In this document: in pieces, positions 7,754-15,839 of the stretch
How the letters are laid out: each line of letters opens with the position of its first letter
Position numbering within the stretch: position 1 is the first letter of the stretch
DNA from: Maritalea porphyrae
Lineage (GTDB): Bacteria; Pseudomonadota; Alphaproteobacteria; Rhizobiales; Devosiaceae
Direction: 5' to 3'
DNA length: 64,000 bases
NCBI RefSeq assembly: GCF_030159895.1
Contig: NZ_BSNI01000002.1
Coordinates: 2,444,306-2,508,305, forward strand
Notes under the pieces: model-generated
What the model was told of the DNA's origin: nothing
What the model saw: the letters and a program-made list of their open reading frames with translations, nothing else
The model's database searches: none
Position numbers and translations under genes: made by a program

Positions 7754-8926
7754 ATGTCTAGTATTCAGTTGTCTTCCGCCGTCCGGCAAAATCTGTCTTC
7801 GCTTCAGGCAACTGCAGACATGATGTCCAAAACCCAGAACATCCTTGCTACAGGATTGAAGGTAAATTCTGCACTGGACAATCCAAGCTCATTTTTCACA
7901 GCATCTTCCCTCAACCAAAGGTCTTCCGATCTAAGAGGGCTGTTGGACGACATGGGACAATCTGTTCAGACCCTAAAGGCTGCTGATGAGGGCATTCAAG
8001 CCATTACAAAACTTGTTGAGGCAGCCAAAGGCAAAGCCAACCAAGCTCTACAGTCATCCGACACGACCGATCGCGCTCGATACGCGACCGAGTACAACGA
8101 ATTACTTGGCCAGATTGAAGCCCTGGCAAGCGATGCCGACTATAAAGGCAAAAACCTTCTTGCAGGCGCAGGGAATGACCTAGCTGTTATCTTCAACGAG
8201 CTTGGCGATAGCAAACTAAACGTTACCGCAGTTGACTATACTGACATTTCTGACAGCGGCAGCCTTGGGCTTGCCCGACAGGCAGCCCCAGTTAGTGGCA
8301 CGTCCGCGTCAGTAACAATATCCGGCGCAGAACTCCACGCCGCAACCGCTTGGGCAGATGATGACGCGCTGACCATTCAAACAGCGAGCGGTGACACGCT
8401 TTCGAACAGCATTCCACTCAGCCAAGGTGCTTCTGAGAACGGCACGGCTATGCTAACAGCAAACGCCATCAACAGCGCAGGCATTGATGGTCTGTCGGCA
8501 ACTTGGAACATGGGCGCACAAAGCGTAACGATCACCTATGATCATGATGACATCATTATCGATGACAACGATCTATCTGGCGGGAACTTGGCGACCAAAA
8601 CCACGTCAAACTATGTTGCGGCAACGGCTGGCAGCTTTGCAACCGACCAACTCATCAATGAAACACTTGGTCAGCTCAATGACGCGCTCAGCGCGCTGCG
8701 CTCGCAAGCATCCACATTTGGCACCAACCTGACAGTTGTTGAAAACCGCCAGAGCTTCACCAATTCACTAATCAACACACTTGAGGAAGGCGCGGGCAAA
8801 CTCACCTTAGCCGATACCAACAAAGAGGGCGCGAATCTGTTGGCGTTGCAAACAAGGCAACAACTATCGTCCACCTCCCTCTCATTTGCCTCCCAGGCGG
8901 ACCAAAATGTGCTCAGACTGTTTTAA
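7754..8926 (+). CDS. Flagellin 5 (enlarged central domain)
   Basis: This is the longest copy, 390 residues from the ATG at 7754, where MSSIQLSSAVRQN aligns with the other N-termini. TTG and GTG codons at 7745 and 7748 would only add residues. The central region (about 180-300) is unrelated to the other copies: it contains SGAELHAATAWADDDALTIQ and SATWNMGAQSVTITYDHDD and lacks the TVTEANLEAGDEAGDTL block. Terminal domains are conserved, with NILATGLKV replacing NRLATGLKV. It lacks the common leader, and no clear Shine-Dalgarno precedes the ATG, so translation may be weak or differently controlled. Confidence 0.96.
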   Translation: MSSIQLSSAVRQNLSSLQATADMMSKTQNILATGLKVNSALDNPSSFFTASSLNQRSSDLRGLLDDMGQSVQTLKAADEGIQAITKLVEAAKGKANQALQSSDTTDRARYATEYNELLGQIEALASDADYKGKNLLAGAGNDLAVIFNELGDSKLNVTAVDYTDISDSGSLGLARQAAPVSGTSASVTISGAELHAATAWADDDALTIQTASGDTLSNSIPLSQGASENGTAMLTANAINSAGIDGLSATWNMGAQSVTITYDHDDIIIDDNDLSGGNLATKTTSNYVAATAGSFATDQLINETLGQLNDALSALRSQASTFGTNLTVVENRQSFTNSLINTLEEGAGKLTLADTNKEGANLLALQTRQQLSSTSLSFASQADQNVLRLF

Positions 8927-8950
8927 CAAAAGAGCATATCTTCATTCAAA

Positions 8951-8972
8951 GGGCGGGTCATTTGATCCGCCC
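8951..8972 (+). terminator. Hairpin terminator of flagellin 5
   Basis: GGGCGGGTC and GATCCGCCC pair (one G-T) around ATTT. The following T run is interrupted (TTACTGTTTT). Confidence 0.75.
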
Positions 8973-9045
8973 TTACTGTTTTAACATGTTGATTTTTAAC
9001 AATTCTCGCATTTTGCAACACCGATATTCGCATTATGCAAGTTCA

Positions 9046-9061
9046 TTAACCTTTCATTAGG
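9046..9061 (+). promoter_or_regulatory. CtrA-like box upstream of flagellin 6
   Basis: TTAA-N7-TTAG, one base off consensus, ends about 69 bp before the ATG. CATAAT follows two bases later, as at flagellin 2. Confidence 0.5.
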
Positions 9062-9087
9062 CATAATCATTCATCCTCTAATCAAGG

Positions 9088-9129
9088 CCCCAGAATGGGG
9101 TTCTTGTATAGCCTAGAAGAGGAAAAATA
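9088..9129 (+). promoter_or_regulatory. Leader hairpin plus shared motif (flagellin 6)
   Basis: CCCC (9088-9091) and GGGG (9097-9100) enclose AGAAT. CCTAGAAGAGGAAAAATA (9112-9129) then covers the ribosome site up to the ATG. Confidence 0.5.
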
Positions 9130-10245
9130 ATGTCTGAGATGATTCATCTTTCAGCGGCCGTACGCCAAAACTTGCTCTCGCTGCAATCCACAGCGGACTT
9201 GATGTCGAATACCCAAAATCGACTGGCAACCGGCCTCAAAGTAAACTCCGCCCTTGATAACCCCAACTCATTCTTCACCGCATCTGCGCTCAACAACCGT
9301 GCGTCAGATCTCAGTGGTTTGCTTGATGATATGGGTCAGTCAATTCAAACGCTCAAAGCGGCGGATGAAGGCATCCAATCAATCACTAAACTGGTTGAGG
9401 CTGCAAAAGGTAAAGCCAACCAAGCGCTTCAATCTTCCAGCAACACAGATCGTCGCCGGTACGCTTCAGAATACAACGACCTTCTTGGTCAAATCGAAGC
9501 ACTTGCAAAAGACGCAGGTTATTCTGGCAAAAACCTGCTGGGCGGCGGCACAGCCAACGACCTTTCTGTTGTGTTTAATGAAACTGGTACATCAAAGCTC
9601 GGTGTTACCGCAGTTGACTACACAGACACATCAGGCGCGCTTGGCCTTTCTGACCTAACACTTGGTGTTGTTTCAACCGCAACGGTAACCGAAGCAAACC
9701 TAGAAGCTGGTGACGAAGCTGGTGACACGCTTACATTGACGCTAGGCTCTACAACGCACAGCATCGACTATAGTGCTGGCACCACAACGGAAGAAGTTGT
9801 TGCAGCAATCAACGCCATCCAAGATGTAACAGCATCAACAGATGGAACAACCGTCACAATCACATCAACAGCGGGCGAAATTACGCTGGACGATAATGTG
9901 ACAGGCAGCAACCTTTCAACTGTCAGCGGTTCTGGATTTGTCGCCAGTAGCTTCGATACTGATACCGGAATTGATAACACGCTGAAAAGCTTGACGTCGG
10001 CGCTTGGGACGCTTCGCTCACAAGCTTCTACCTTCGGTACAAACCTAACCGTAGTTGAAAACCGCCAGGATTTCACAAAACGGTTGATCAATACGCTCGA
10101 AGAAGGTGCAGGTAAACTGATCCTTGCTGACAGCAACGAGGAAGGTGCGAACTTGCTGGCATTGCAAACACGCCAGCAACTGTCCTCAACATCCCTATCA
10201 TTCGCATCTCAGGCAGACCAAAACGTTCTACGACTCTTCGGATAG
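9130..10245 (+). CDS. Flagellin 6
   Basis: This 371-residue flagellin starts MSEMIHLSAAVRQNLLSLQ like copies 2 and 3 but is more diverged. It has LMSNTQNRLATG, SSSNTDRRRYASEYNDLLGQ and an extra residue at NLLGGGTANDL, and it ends NVLRLFG, one residue longer than its neighbours. The central block TATVTEANLEAGDEAGDTLT is retained. It has its own CtrA-like box, leader and terminator. Confidence 0.97.
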   Translation: MSEMIHLSAAVRQNLLSLQSTADLMSNTQNRLATGLKVNSALDNPNSFFTASALNNRASDLSGLLDDMGQSIQTLKAADEGIQSITKLVEAAKGKANQALQSSSNTDRRRYASEYNDLLGQIEALAKDAGYSGKNLLGGGTANDLSVVFNETGTSKLGVTAVDYTDTSGALGLSDLTLGVVSTATVTEANLEAGDEAGDTLTLTLGSTTHSIDYSAGTTTEEVVAAINAIQDVTASTDGTTVTITSTAGEITLDDNVTGSNLSTVSGSGFVASSFDTDTGIDNTLKSLTSALGTLRSQASTFGTNLTVVENRQDFTKRLINTLEEGAGKLILADSNEEGANLLALQTRQQLSSTSLSFASQADQNVLRLFG

Positions 10246-10270
10246 TAGGCACGCTAGGCTCGGTCAGAAA

Positions 10271-10298
10271 ACGGTCCGTGGGAACGGGCCGTTTTTTT
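10271..10298 (+). terminator. Terminator of flagellin 6
   Basis: ACGGTCCGT and ACGGGCCGT pair (one G-T) around GGGA, followed by seven T with an A-run on the upstream side. Confidence 0.88.
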
Positions 10299-10352
10299 AT
10301 GCACAGATGAATCCCCCACCCGTCCCATTCTGACACTCACTTTGGACTAGCG

Positions 10353-10368
10353 TTAACCTTTCGGTAAG
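10353..10368 (+). promoter_or_regulatory. CtrA-like box upstream of flagellin 7
   Basis: TTAA-N7-GTAA, one base off consensus, ends about 69 bp before the ATG. It lies inside a palindromic stretch (GTTAACC...GGTTAAC, 10352-10373). Confidence 0.4.
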
Positions 10369-10436
10369 GTTAACAATTCATTGTCGCAAGGAATCAAAGC
10401 GCAAGAATTGTTAACTTTTAGCCAGGATGGTTTGAC

Positions 10437-11549
10437 ATGGCCGACATCACCCTCTCCCAATCCGTAAGACAGAACCTTTTGTCATTGCAAAGCACCGCGG
10501 ATCTTCTGGGCAGAACACAAGATCGTTTGGCAACGGGCAAAAAGGTCAACTCGGCCCTCGATAACCCGAATTCATTCTTTACTGCGCAGGGATTGAACAA
10601 TAGATCCAATGACTTATCGACATTGCTCGATTCTATGGGTCAGGCTGTTCAAACCATTCGCGCGGCTGATCAGGGCATGTCCACAATCGTAGATTTGGTC
10701 GAAGCAGCCAAAGCCAAGGCCAATCAAGCGCACCAGTCCAACCTTGTTTCGGACCGGCAAAAATATGCCGCAGAATACAACGAACTTTTGGCACAGATTG
10801 AAGCTGTCGCTAAAGATTCGGGATATTCGGGTAAAAACTTGCTTGCCGGTGCAGGTAACGATTTGCAGGTAATCTTTAACGAAGATAGTACCTCAAAACT
10901 GAACATCAGTGCTGTGGACTTCACCGATACTTCAGGCCTTTTGGGACTACCGGACCTCACAGTTGGCACGGTTTCAACGGGTACAGTAACTGAAGCAAAC
11001 TTGATTGCTGGACGCGAAGCAGGTGACACGCTGACACTGACGATTGGGTCAAAAACACACACTATTGAATATGGTGCATCCGCAACCGCAGCTGAAATCA
11101 TCGCGTCACTGAACGCTTTGCAGGACGTAACGGCGACGACCGACGGCACAACAGTGACCATCACAACTGCAGGTGGGGCTGACTTCACACTCGATGACAC
11201 AAATTCAACCGCCAACATGGCAACGGTTTCCGGTTCAGGATACGTACAAAGTAGCTTTGAAACCGATACGGCAATCAACAACACCTTGTCTGCGATCACC
11301 GAAGCGTTGAACACGCTTCGCGGTCAGGCTTCCACGTTTGGTACCAACTTAACGGTGGTTGAAAACCGCAAGGACTTCACCAAGAACATGATCAACACAC
11401 TGCTCATTGGCGCAGACATGTTGACATTGGCAGATAGTAACGAAGAGGGCGCGAATATGCTTGCTTTGCAAACAAGGCAGCAATTGTCCTCAACCGCCCT
11501 ATCGATGGCATCACAAGCCGACCAAAACGTACTGCGTCTCTTCCAATAA
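10437..11549 (+). CDS. Flagellin 7 (divergent, cotranscribed with flbT-flaF)
   Basis: This 370-residue copy is the most divergent. It begins MADITLSQSVRQNLLSLQ and has GRTQDRLATGKKVNSALDNP, IRAADQGMSTIVDLVEAAKA and HQSNLVSDRQKYAAEYNE. Near the C-terminus LLIGADMLTLADSN replaces the EEGAGKLTLADTN of the others, and ALSMASQADQ replaces SLSFASQADQ. It also differs by having no terminator: flbT starts 22 bp after its stop. AGGATGG (10426-10432) serves as ribosome site and the shared leader is absent. It may be a specialised subunit, perhaps proximal to the hook or early expressed; that is inference. Confidence 0.96.
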   Translation: MADITLSQSVRQNLLSLQSTADLLGRTQDRLATGKKVNSALDNPNSFFTAQGLNNRSNDLSTLLDSMGQAVQTIRAADQGMSTIVDLVEAAKAKANQAHQSNLVSDRQKYAAEYNELLAQIEAVAKDSGYSGKNLLAGAGNDLQVIFNEDSTSKLNISAVDFTDTSGLLGLPDLTVGTVSTGTVTEANLIAGREAGDTLTLTIGSKTHTIEYGASATAAEIIASLNALQDVTATTDGTTVTITTAGGADFTLDDTNSTANMATVSGSGYVQSSFETDTAINNTLSAITEALNTLRGQASTFGTNLTVVENRKDFTKNMINTLLIGADMLTLADSNEEGANMLALQTRQQLSSTALSMASQADQNVLRLFQ

Positions 11550-11571
11550 GATACGCAAAGGAATGAGCTAA

Positions 11572-12009
11572 ATGGCGCTAAAAGTTGAGTTAAAGCCAAA
11601 TGAAAAGCTGATTATTGGTGATTGCGTAATCACCAATTCAGACCAACGCACACGCTTTTACGTCTCCGGTCGTTCGCCAATTTTACGCGAAAAAGACATC
11701 CTGACATTTGAAACGGCAGATAGCCCTGCAAAGCGGATCTATTTTGCTGTTCAGCTGATGTATTTGGACGATGATATCGAAAAAGTGCAGGAAGATTATT
11801 TCACTTTAGTGAACGATTTTGTGCGCGCCGCACCGTCGACTGTAGCCATGGTTGACGAGGTAAATAATGAGATATTAACGGGTTCACTGTATAAAGCTTT
11901 GAAAAAGGCTAAGAAACTCATTGAGTATGAACGGGAATTGTTAGGGCATGCAACAACAGGCGGCAGCAGCGTATCAACAGACAGCCAAAAAGACGGCGAG
12001 TCCTCGTGA
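11572..12009 (+). CDS. flbT: Flagellin post-transcriptional regulator FlbT
   Basis: FlbT controls flagellin mRNA stability and translation in alphaproteobacteria, acting on the flagellin leader. In Caulobacter it represses until the hook is complete; in some rhizobia and Brucella it acts positively. The 145-residue product has the family sequence throughout, including MALKVELKPNEKLIIGDCVI, SPILREKDI and the Tyr/Glu-rich helix VQLMYLDDDIEKVQEDYF. The C-terminal 25 residues are Ser/Gly-rich and look unstructured. AAAGGA precedes the ATG. The end overlaps flaF by 62 bases in another frame. Confidence 0.95.
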   Translation: MALKVELKPNEKLIIGDCVITNSDQRTRFYVSGRSPILREKDILTFETADSPAKRIYFAVQLMYLDDDIEKVQEDYFTLVNDFVRAAPSTVAMVDEVNNEILTGSLYKALKKAKKLIEYERELLGHATTGGSSVSTDSQKDGESS

Positions 12010-12331
12010 GTTAGAGGCAAGTCTTCTGTCGAAATCCGCAGCACAATTGCAGCGCATCAAAGACGATTGGGACAACAAACAAAGCGAACTTGAAGGTGCC
12101 CTCACCTACAATCGCAAGCTTTGGACCGTGTTTTTGACTTCAGTTACCAAAGATGAAAACCCGCTGCCAATTGCCATCAAACAAAATGTGGCAAATCTCG
12201 GCATATTCGTGATGAACCAGACCATCACGGTCTTGGCGCGTCCGGCACCTGAAAAGCTTGCGGTTCTGATCAACATCAATCAAGAACTCGCAGCTGGCTT
12301 ACGCACGCAGATGGCGCAAGCCGCTGAATAA
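11948..12331 (+). CDS. flaF: Flagellar biosynthesis regulator FlaF
   Basis: FlaF is the partner of FlbT and is needed for flagellin synthesis or secretion. The 127-residue protein contains the family signature: AAYQQTAKKTASPRELEA at the start, the NRKLWTVFLTSVTKDENPLP core, and NVANLGIFVMN with its following helix. The start at 11948 puts 62 bases inside flbT, consistent with translational coupling. A bidirectional hairpin terminator follows, separating it from convergent flgL. Confidence 0.95.
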   Translation: MQQQAAAAYQQTAKKTASPRELEASLLSKSAAQLQRIKDDWDNKQSELEGALTYNRKLWTVFLTSVTKDENPLPIAIKQNVANLGIFVMNQTITVLARPAPEKLAVLININQELAAGLRTQMAQAAE

Positions 12332-12354
12332 GCAAAGATTTCCTTGAATAGATA

Positions 12355-12388
12355 AAAGGCGAGATCGGTTCCGATCCTCGCCTTTTTT
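12355..12388. terminator. Bidirectional terminator between flaF and flgL
   Basis: AAAGGCGAGATCGG pairs with CCGATCCTCGCCTTT (one bulge) around TT. A and T runs on either side let it serve both converging transcripts. Confidence 0.88.
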
Positions 12389-12413
12389 ATTGCCTAGTTA
12401 AACTTCCCAAAGA

Positions 12414-13913
12414 CTACTGAACGTAGTTGACCAGCGACAGTTTACTTACAATTGAAGCGGTCTGATAGCTTGCCTGCATACGCGTTTGCAGTGAGAGAAT
12501 TTTCATCGCCACTTCTTCAATGGGCGCCTCTTCGATGTTCACCAACATATTGTCCAGCATCGCTTTTTGCTGGGTTTGACGCTCTTGAATACGTCCGTTT
12601 GTCGTTTTAGCCAGTCCCAACTCCATTTGGATCACTTCAATCGATCCCTTTTCGGAATTGTGGTTTTCGCTCAAACGGTCGCGCACGGCGTTGTTGAGCG
12701 ATTGATATTTCAACTTTGCGTCCGGATCAGATGGTGAAAACCCTTCCGCCGCAAAAACAGCAAGCGACCGAATTAACCGCGTCGGACCATCTTCGTTGGC
12801 TTGAACACCATAGTGAACTCGAGTGTTTTCATCCACCCGCGCATCAACCGTTTGGCGCGGATTTGTGTCGCTTTGCCCCTGATACCAAATAACCGTATCA
12901 GCATCCGTCGCAGCTACCAGCGCTGTCGCTGTATCATAAGGTGGTCCATCGACCCGTTGCGCCGTTTCACCGTTGGCTGCAAAGAAATTGTCAGAAGCTG
13001 CGAATGCTGAGGCTGCCACCAAGTCTGTCTTTGTCAACTCAGCGATTTTCGCATCCATTGATGCCTTAAAGTTCGCAGCGGTTGCCGCAGTTGTGCCGCC
13101 AATTTGGAACTCATTGGTTGCAGTTGGCGGACCAGCCACCGCCTTCATTTCCATTTGGATAGTGCGTCCATCGGGCATATCCAAACCAATAAAAATCCGT
13201 TCATTATCATTGGGTTGCGCTGCAAAATCCACTGTCAACGAAGGTGGAGCGCCTGCAGGCGCGGTTAGCGTTGCCGCAGCACCATCAGATGTTAGCGTAT
13301 CAAGCTTAAAGCCAAATGGATGGGTTCCATCCTCAGACAAAGTCACGGCTGTGCCAGCAATACCGGAAGTCAACCTGCCCATATTGGCAGCACCCATATC
13401 AGCGAGCTTTCGCTCTGCCATTACCGTGCGAAAACCTGCCTTGCCATCCTTACCGTTCATGATTGCATCATATTGTGCAACAGGATCGTTTTCGGTCTCG
13501 TTGCCGCCAAACAAATGCCGGCCATTGAGCTCGCTATTCATCAAATCAATCAGCTCAGTCATTCGGGTCTCAGCCAAATACTGAGCAGCGGTCATGTTCA
13601 CGCCGTTGATTTCATAGGTTCCTTGTTGCGCCGACGCCCGAGCAGCGCCCTCAATTTCATCCATACGCTCCATTGTCGTAGACATGAAATTGACGCGGAT
13701 ATTCACCATCTCCACATTTTGCTTGAAGCTGGAAAGCGAGCTCAGCCGTGATCGCAACGTCATATCGACAACGCGATCACCACCAAGCTCAGACAAAGTT
13801 TGAGCCTTTTCGCCCGTGCTCAATTGTTGCTGCAAACGACTTAGATCGCTGCGCATATCCGCAATTGAGCGATAATTGAATTGGGCCGGAAACATGGAGT
13901 TATTGATAATCAT
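12414..13913 (-). CDS. flgL: Flagellar hook-associated protein 3 (FlgL)
   Basis: FlgL forms the hook-filament junction next to the first flagellin ring. The 499-residue product has a flagellin-like N-terminus (ADMRSDLSRLQQQLSTGEKA) and a C-terminal helix pair ending MQASYQTASIVSKLSLVNY. Between them is a large variable region, which makes it longer than enterobacterial FlgL (about 317) but normal for alphaproteobacteria. It is third in the flgE-flgK-flgL unit, 12 bp after flgK. The ATG follows GGA with a short spacer; a second in-frame ATG (MFPAQ, six codons in) is possible. Confidence 0.93.
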   Translation of the reverse strand: MIINNSMFPAQFNYRSIADMRSDLSRLQQQLSTGEKAQTLSELGGDRVVDMTLRSRLSSLSSFKQNVEMVNIRVNFMSTTMERMDEIEGAARASAQQGTYEINGVNMTAAQYLAETRMTELIDLMNSELNGRHLFGGNETENDPVAQYDAIMNGKDGKAGFRTVMAERKLADMGAANMGRLTSGIAGTAVTLSEDGTHPFGFKLDTLTSDGAAATLTAPAGAPPSLTVDFAAQPNDNERIFIGLDMPDGRTIQMEMKAVAGPPTATNEFQIGGTTAATAANFKASMDAKIAELTKTDLVAASAFAASDNFFAANGETAQRVDGPPYDTATALVAATDADTVIWYQGQSDTNPRQTVDARVDENTRVHYGVQANEDGPTRLIRSLAVFAAEGFSPSDPDAKLKYQSLNNAVRDRLSENHNSEKGSIEVIQMELGLAKTTNGRIQERQTQQKAMLDNMLVNIEEAPIEEVAMKILSLQTRMQASYQTASIVSKLSLVNYVQ

Positions 13914-13925
13914 CTTTATCCGTCC

Positions 13926-15773
13926 CTATATCTGCATCAGTGTTTCAACGAGTTCTTTAGCAATCGTCACAACCCGTGCATTCGCTGAATAGGCATTTTG
14001 CAATTGCAGGAGCATTGCCATTTCCTCGTCAATATCAACGCCATAAGCTTCTTGAGCGCGCATTTCCAACGTCTCCATCACAATGCCTTGGCTGGCATGC
14101 GCTTGGTTCGTGGTCGAAATAATGTTGCCCTGGAAGTTCAAGGTTTGTTTGACCAAACTTTCAACATTGCCGGATACCCGAAAGAAGCCACTGGCTTGGT
14201 CAGCTGTTGTGGCGCCCACAAACTCCATCCCAGCAAGCTGATCAATCATATAGTTTGGTCGCGTTGCATCGCCTATCGAAGTTGTCGCTGTGTGCTTGAC
14301 CAGCAAGGTATTATCGGCAACCACAGACTGATTAACCGCAATACGTGAAGAAAACCCGCGTTTCTGCGAGACACCATCCAGTGAGTTAGTAAAAACTGTT
14401 CCGCCAGTATCGGTGAACAAGGATAGGCCAACACCGGCACCTTGATCCGCGGTCACAGTGTGGAATGCACTAAAGCTGTTAATGTCCGTTGTGTTTCCAG
14501 CGCCATCATCAAGAATGCGAATAGTTGATCCAGCCGGATTGCTAACCGTTACAGCCGCCCCAAGTGCGGCATTAAGCGCTGTTGCGACGGCACCGATGCC
14601 ACCACTGAAATCCAGCCCGATAGTGCGCACACCATTCGCTGATGTTTCATCCATTGGCAGCTTCGTAGCGTCATCAACGCGAACCACATTCACCGTTTTT
14701 GGCGTTCCACCCTCCATATATTTGACGGTGAAATGATTGCCCGGCTGCATATTTGCAACATCGACGTCGAAACCATCAGCGCCGCCTGATGAAACGGCAC
14801 TTCCAGCCGTCTCAACCGTCGACATAGCCAATGCAAGCCCAGAAGCAATTTCGTCCAACTGGTTCTGGACCGTTACCAGCGTATTATCACGCTGCTCAAG
14901 CAACGATTCAATGCGGCCCGAGTGCAATATGCCATGCGCAACCACATCCATCGCCAAGCCAGACGGTGTCGCAATCGTAAGGGCGCCAACGCCAGATTTT
15001 GCAGGATCTGCGTCATACAGAGCCGTCGCTGCCAGGTTTCCAGCGGTCTGAAACTGAAACTGCGATGCTTTGCCATCCAACAGGCCAACGCCCGAACGGG
15101 TATGCAACGCAACGGAGCCATCGTCTCGATAGTCCACAGTAACATCGACCAGTTCTGAGACTTTTGAAATCAAACGATCCCGTTCGTCCAACACACTAAT
15201 ACGCGTATCGTCGTCACGCGTCGTGTCCATCAGGTCTTGGTTGATATCTGCGAGCGTCGAAAGGTACTGATTAACCTCAGAAACATGAACCGAAATTTGG
15301 CTTTCCGCTTCAACCCGCATGGTCTGCACAGACCGAGACAAGAAGTTGAGTGTTTCAGCCATTGACTGCGCGCGATCAACAACTTGCGAACGCGCAACAA
15401 AATCTTCTGGACTTGTCGTCAGCGATTGAAAGGAGGCTCTTAGATTGGACAGTTGTGAATCAAGCGAATTGATGCTGCCAGGTTTGCCCAATAATTGATC
15501 AAGCTGGTTCATAAACCCAGCTTTGACATCCATTGCACCCATCTTACTGGTTTCACGATGGGTTTGCGTTTCCAAGGCCTGCACATAGGCGCGCTGTACC
15601 TTGGCAACGCGGACATTGACGCTGTTTGAACCTAAATCTTCAACCAGCGTCAGGCTCTGACGGTGATAACCAGGGGTGCCCGCATTCGCCACATTGCGTG
15701 ACACAATGGTCAAACCGCGCTGGTTCATATCCATGCCAGCAAGAGCGTTGCTAAGTGTTACACTTAATCCCAT
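13926..15773 (-). CDS. flgK: Flagellar hook-associated protein 1 (FlgK)
   Basis: FlgK is the first junction protein on the hook tip. The 615-residue protein has the conserved N-terminus GLSVTLSNALAGMDMNQRGL with SRNVANAGTPGYHRQ, and a flagellar C-terminal domain (EEMAMLLQLQNAYSANARVV) shared with hook and rod proteins. The central 300 residues are variable, with Val-, Asp- and Gly-rich beta segments. GGGAT precedes the ATG. It lies 66 bp after flgE, with a hairpin between, and 12 bp before flgL. Confidence 0.95.
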   Translation of the reverse strand: MGLSVTLSNALAGMDMNQRGLTIVSRNVANAGTPGYHRQSLTLVEDLGSNSVNVRVAKVQRAYVQALETQTHRETSKMGAMDVKAGFMNQLDQLLGKPGSINSLDSQLSNLRASFQSLTTSPEDFVARSQVVDRAQSMAETLNFLSRSVQTMRVEAESQISVHVSEVNQYLSTLADINQDLMDTTRDDDTRISVLDERDRLISKVSELVDVTVDYRDDGSVALHTRSGVGLLDGKASQFQFQTAGNLAATALYDADPAKSGVGALTIATPSGLAMDVVAHGILHSGRIESLLEQRDNTLVTVQNQLDEIASGLALAMSTVETAGSAVSSGGADGFDVDVANMQPGNHFTVKYMEGGTPKTVNVVRVDDATKLPMDETSANGVRTIGLDFSGGIGAVATALNAALGAAVTVSNPAGSTIRILDDGAGNTTDINSFSAFHTVTADQGAGVGLSLFTDTGGTVFTNSLDGVSQKRGFSSRIAVNQSVVADNTLLVKHTATTSIGDATRPNYMIDQLAGMEFVGATTADQASGFFRVSGNVESLVKQTLNFQGNIISTTNQAHASQGIVMETLEMRAQEAYGVDIDEEMAMLLQLQNAYSANARVVTIAKELVETLMQI

Positions 15774-15815
15774 AGTAATCCCGTTACAAACCTAATCGAC
15801 CCCAAAGGGCCATCA

Positions 15816-15837
15816 GTTGGGCGCAAAAGCGCCCAAC
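15816..15837 (-). other. Hairpin between flgE and flgK
   Basis: GTTGGGCGC and GCGCCCAAC pair perfectly around AAAA just after the flgE stop. There is no T run downstream on the - strand, so it more likely trims or protects mRNA, setting a higher flgE level, than ends transcription. Confidence 0.65.
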
Positions 15838-15839
15838 AT

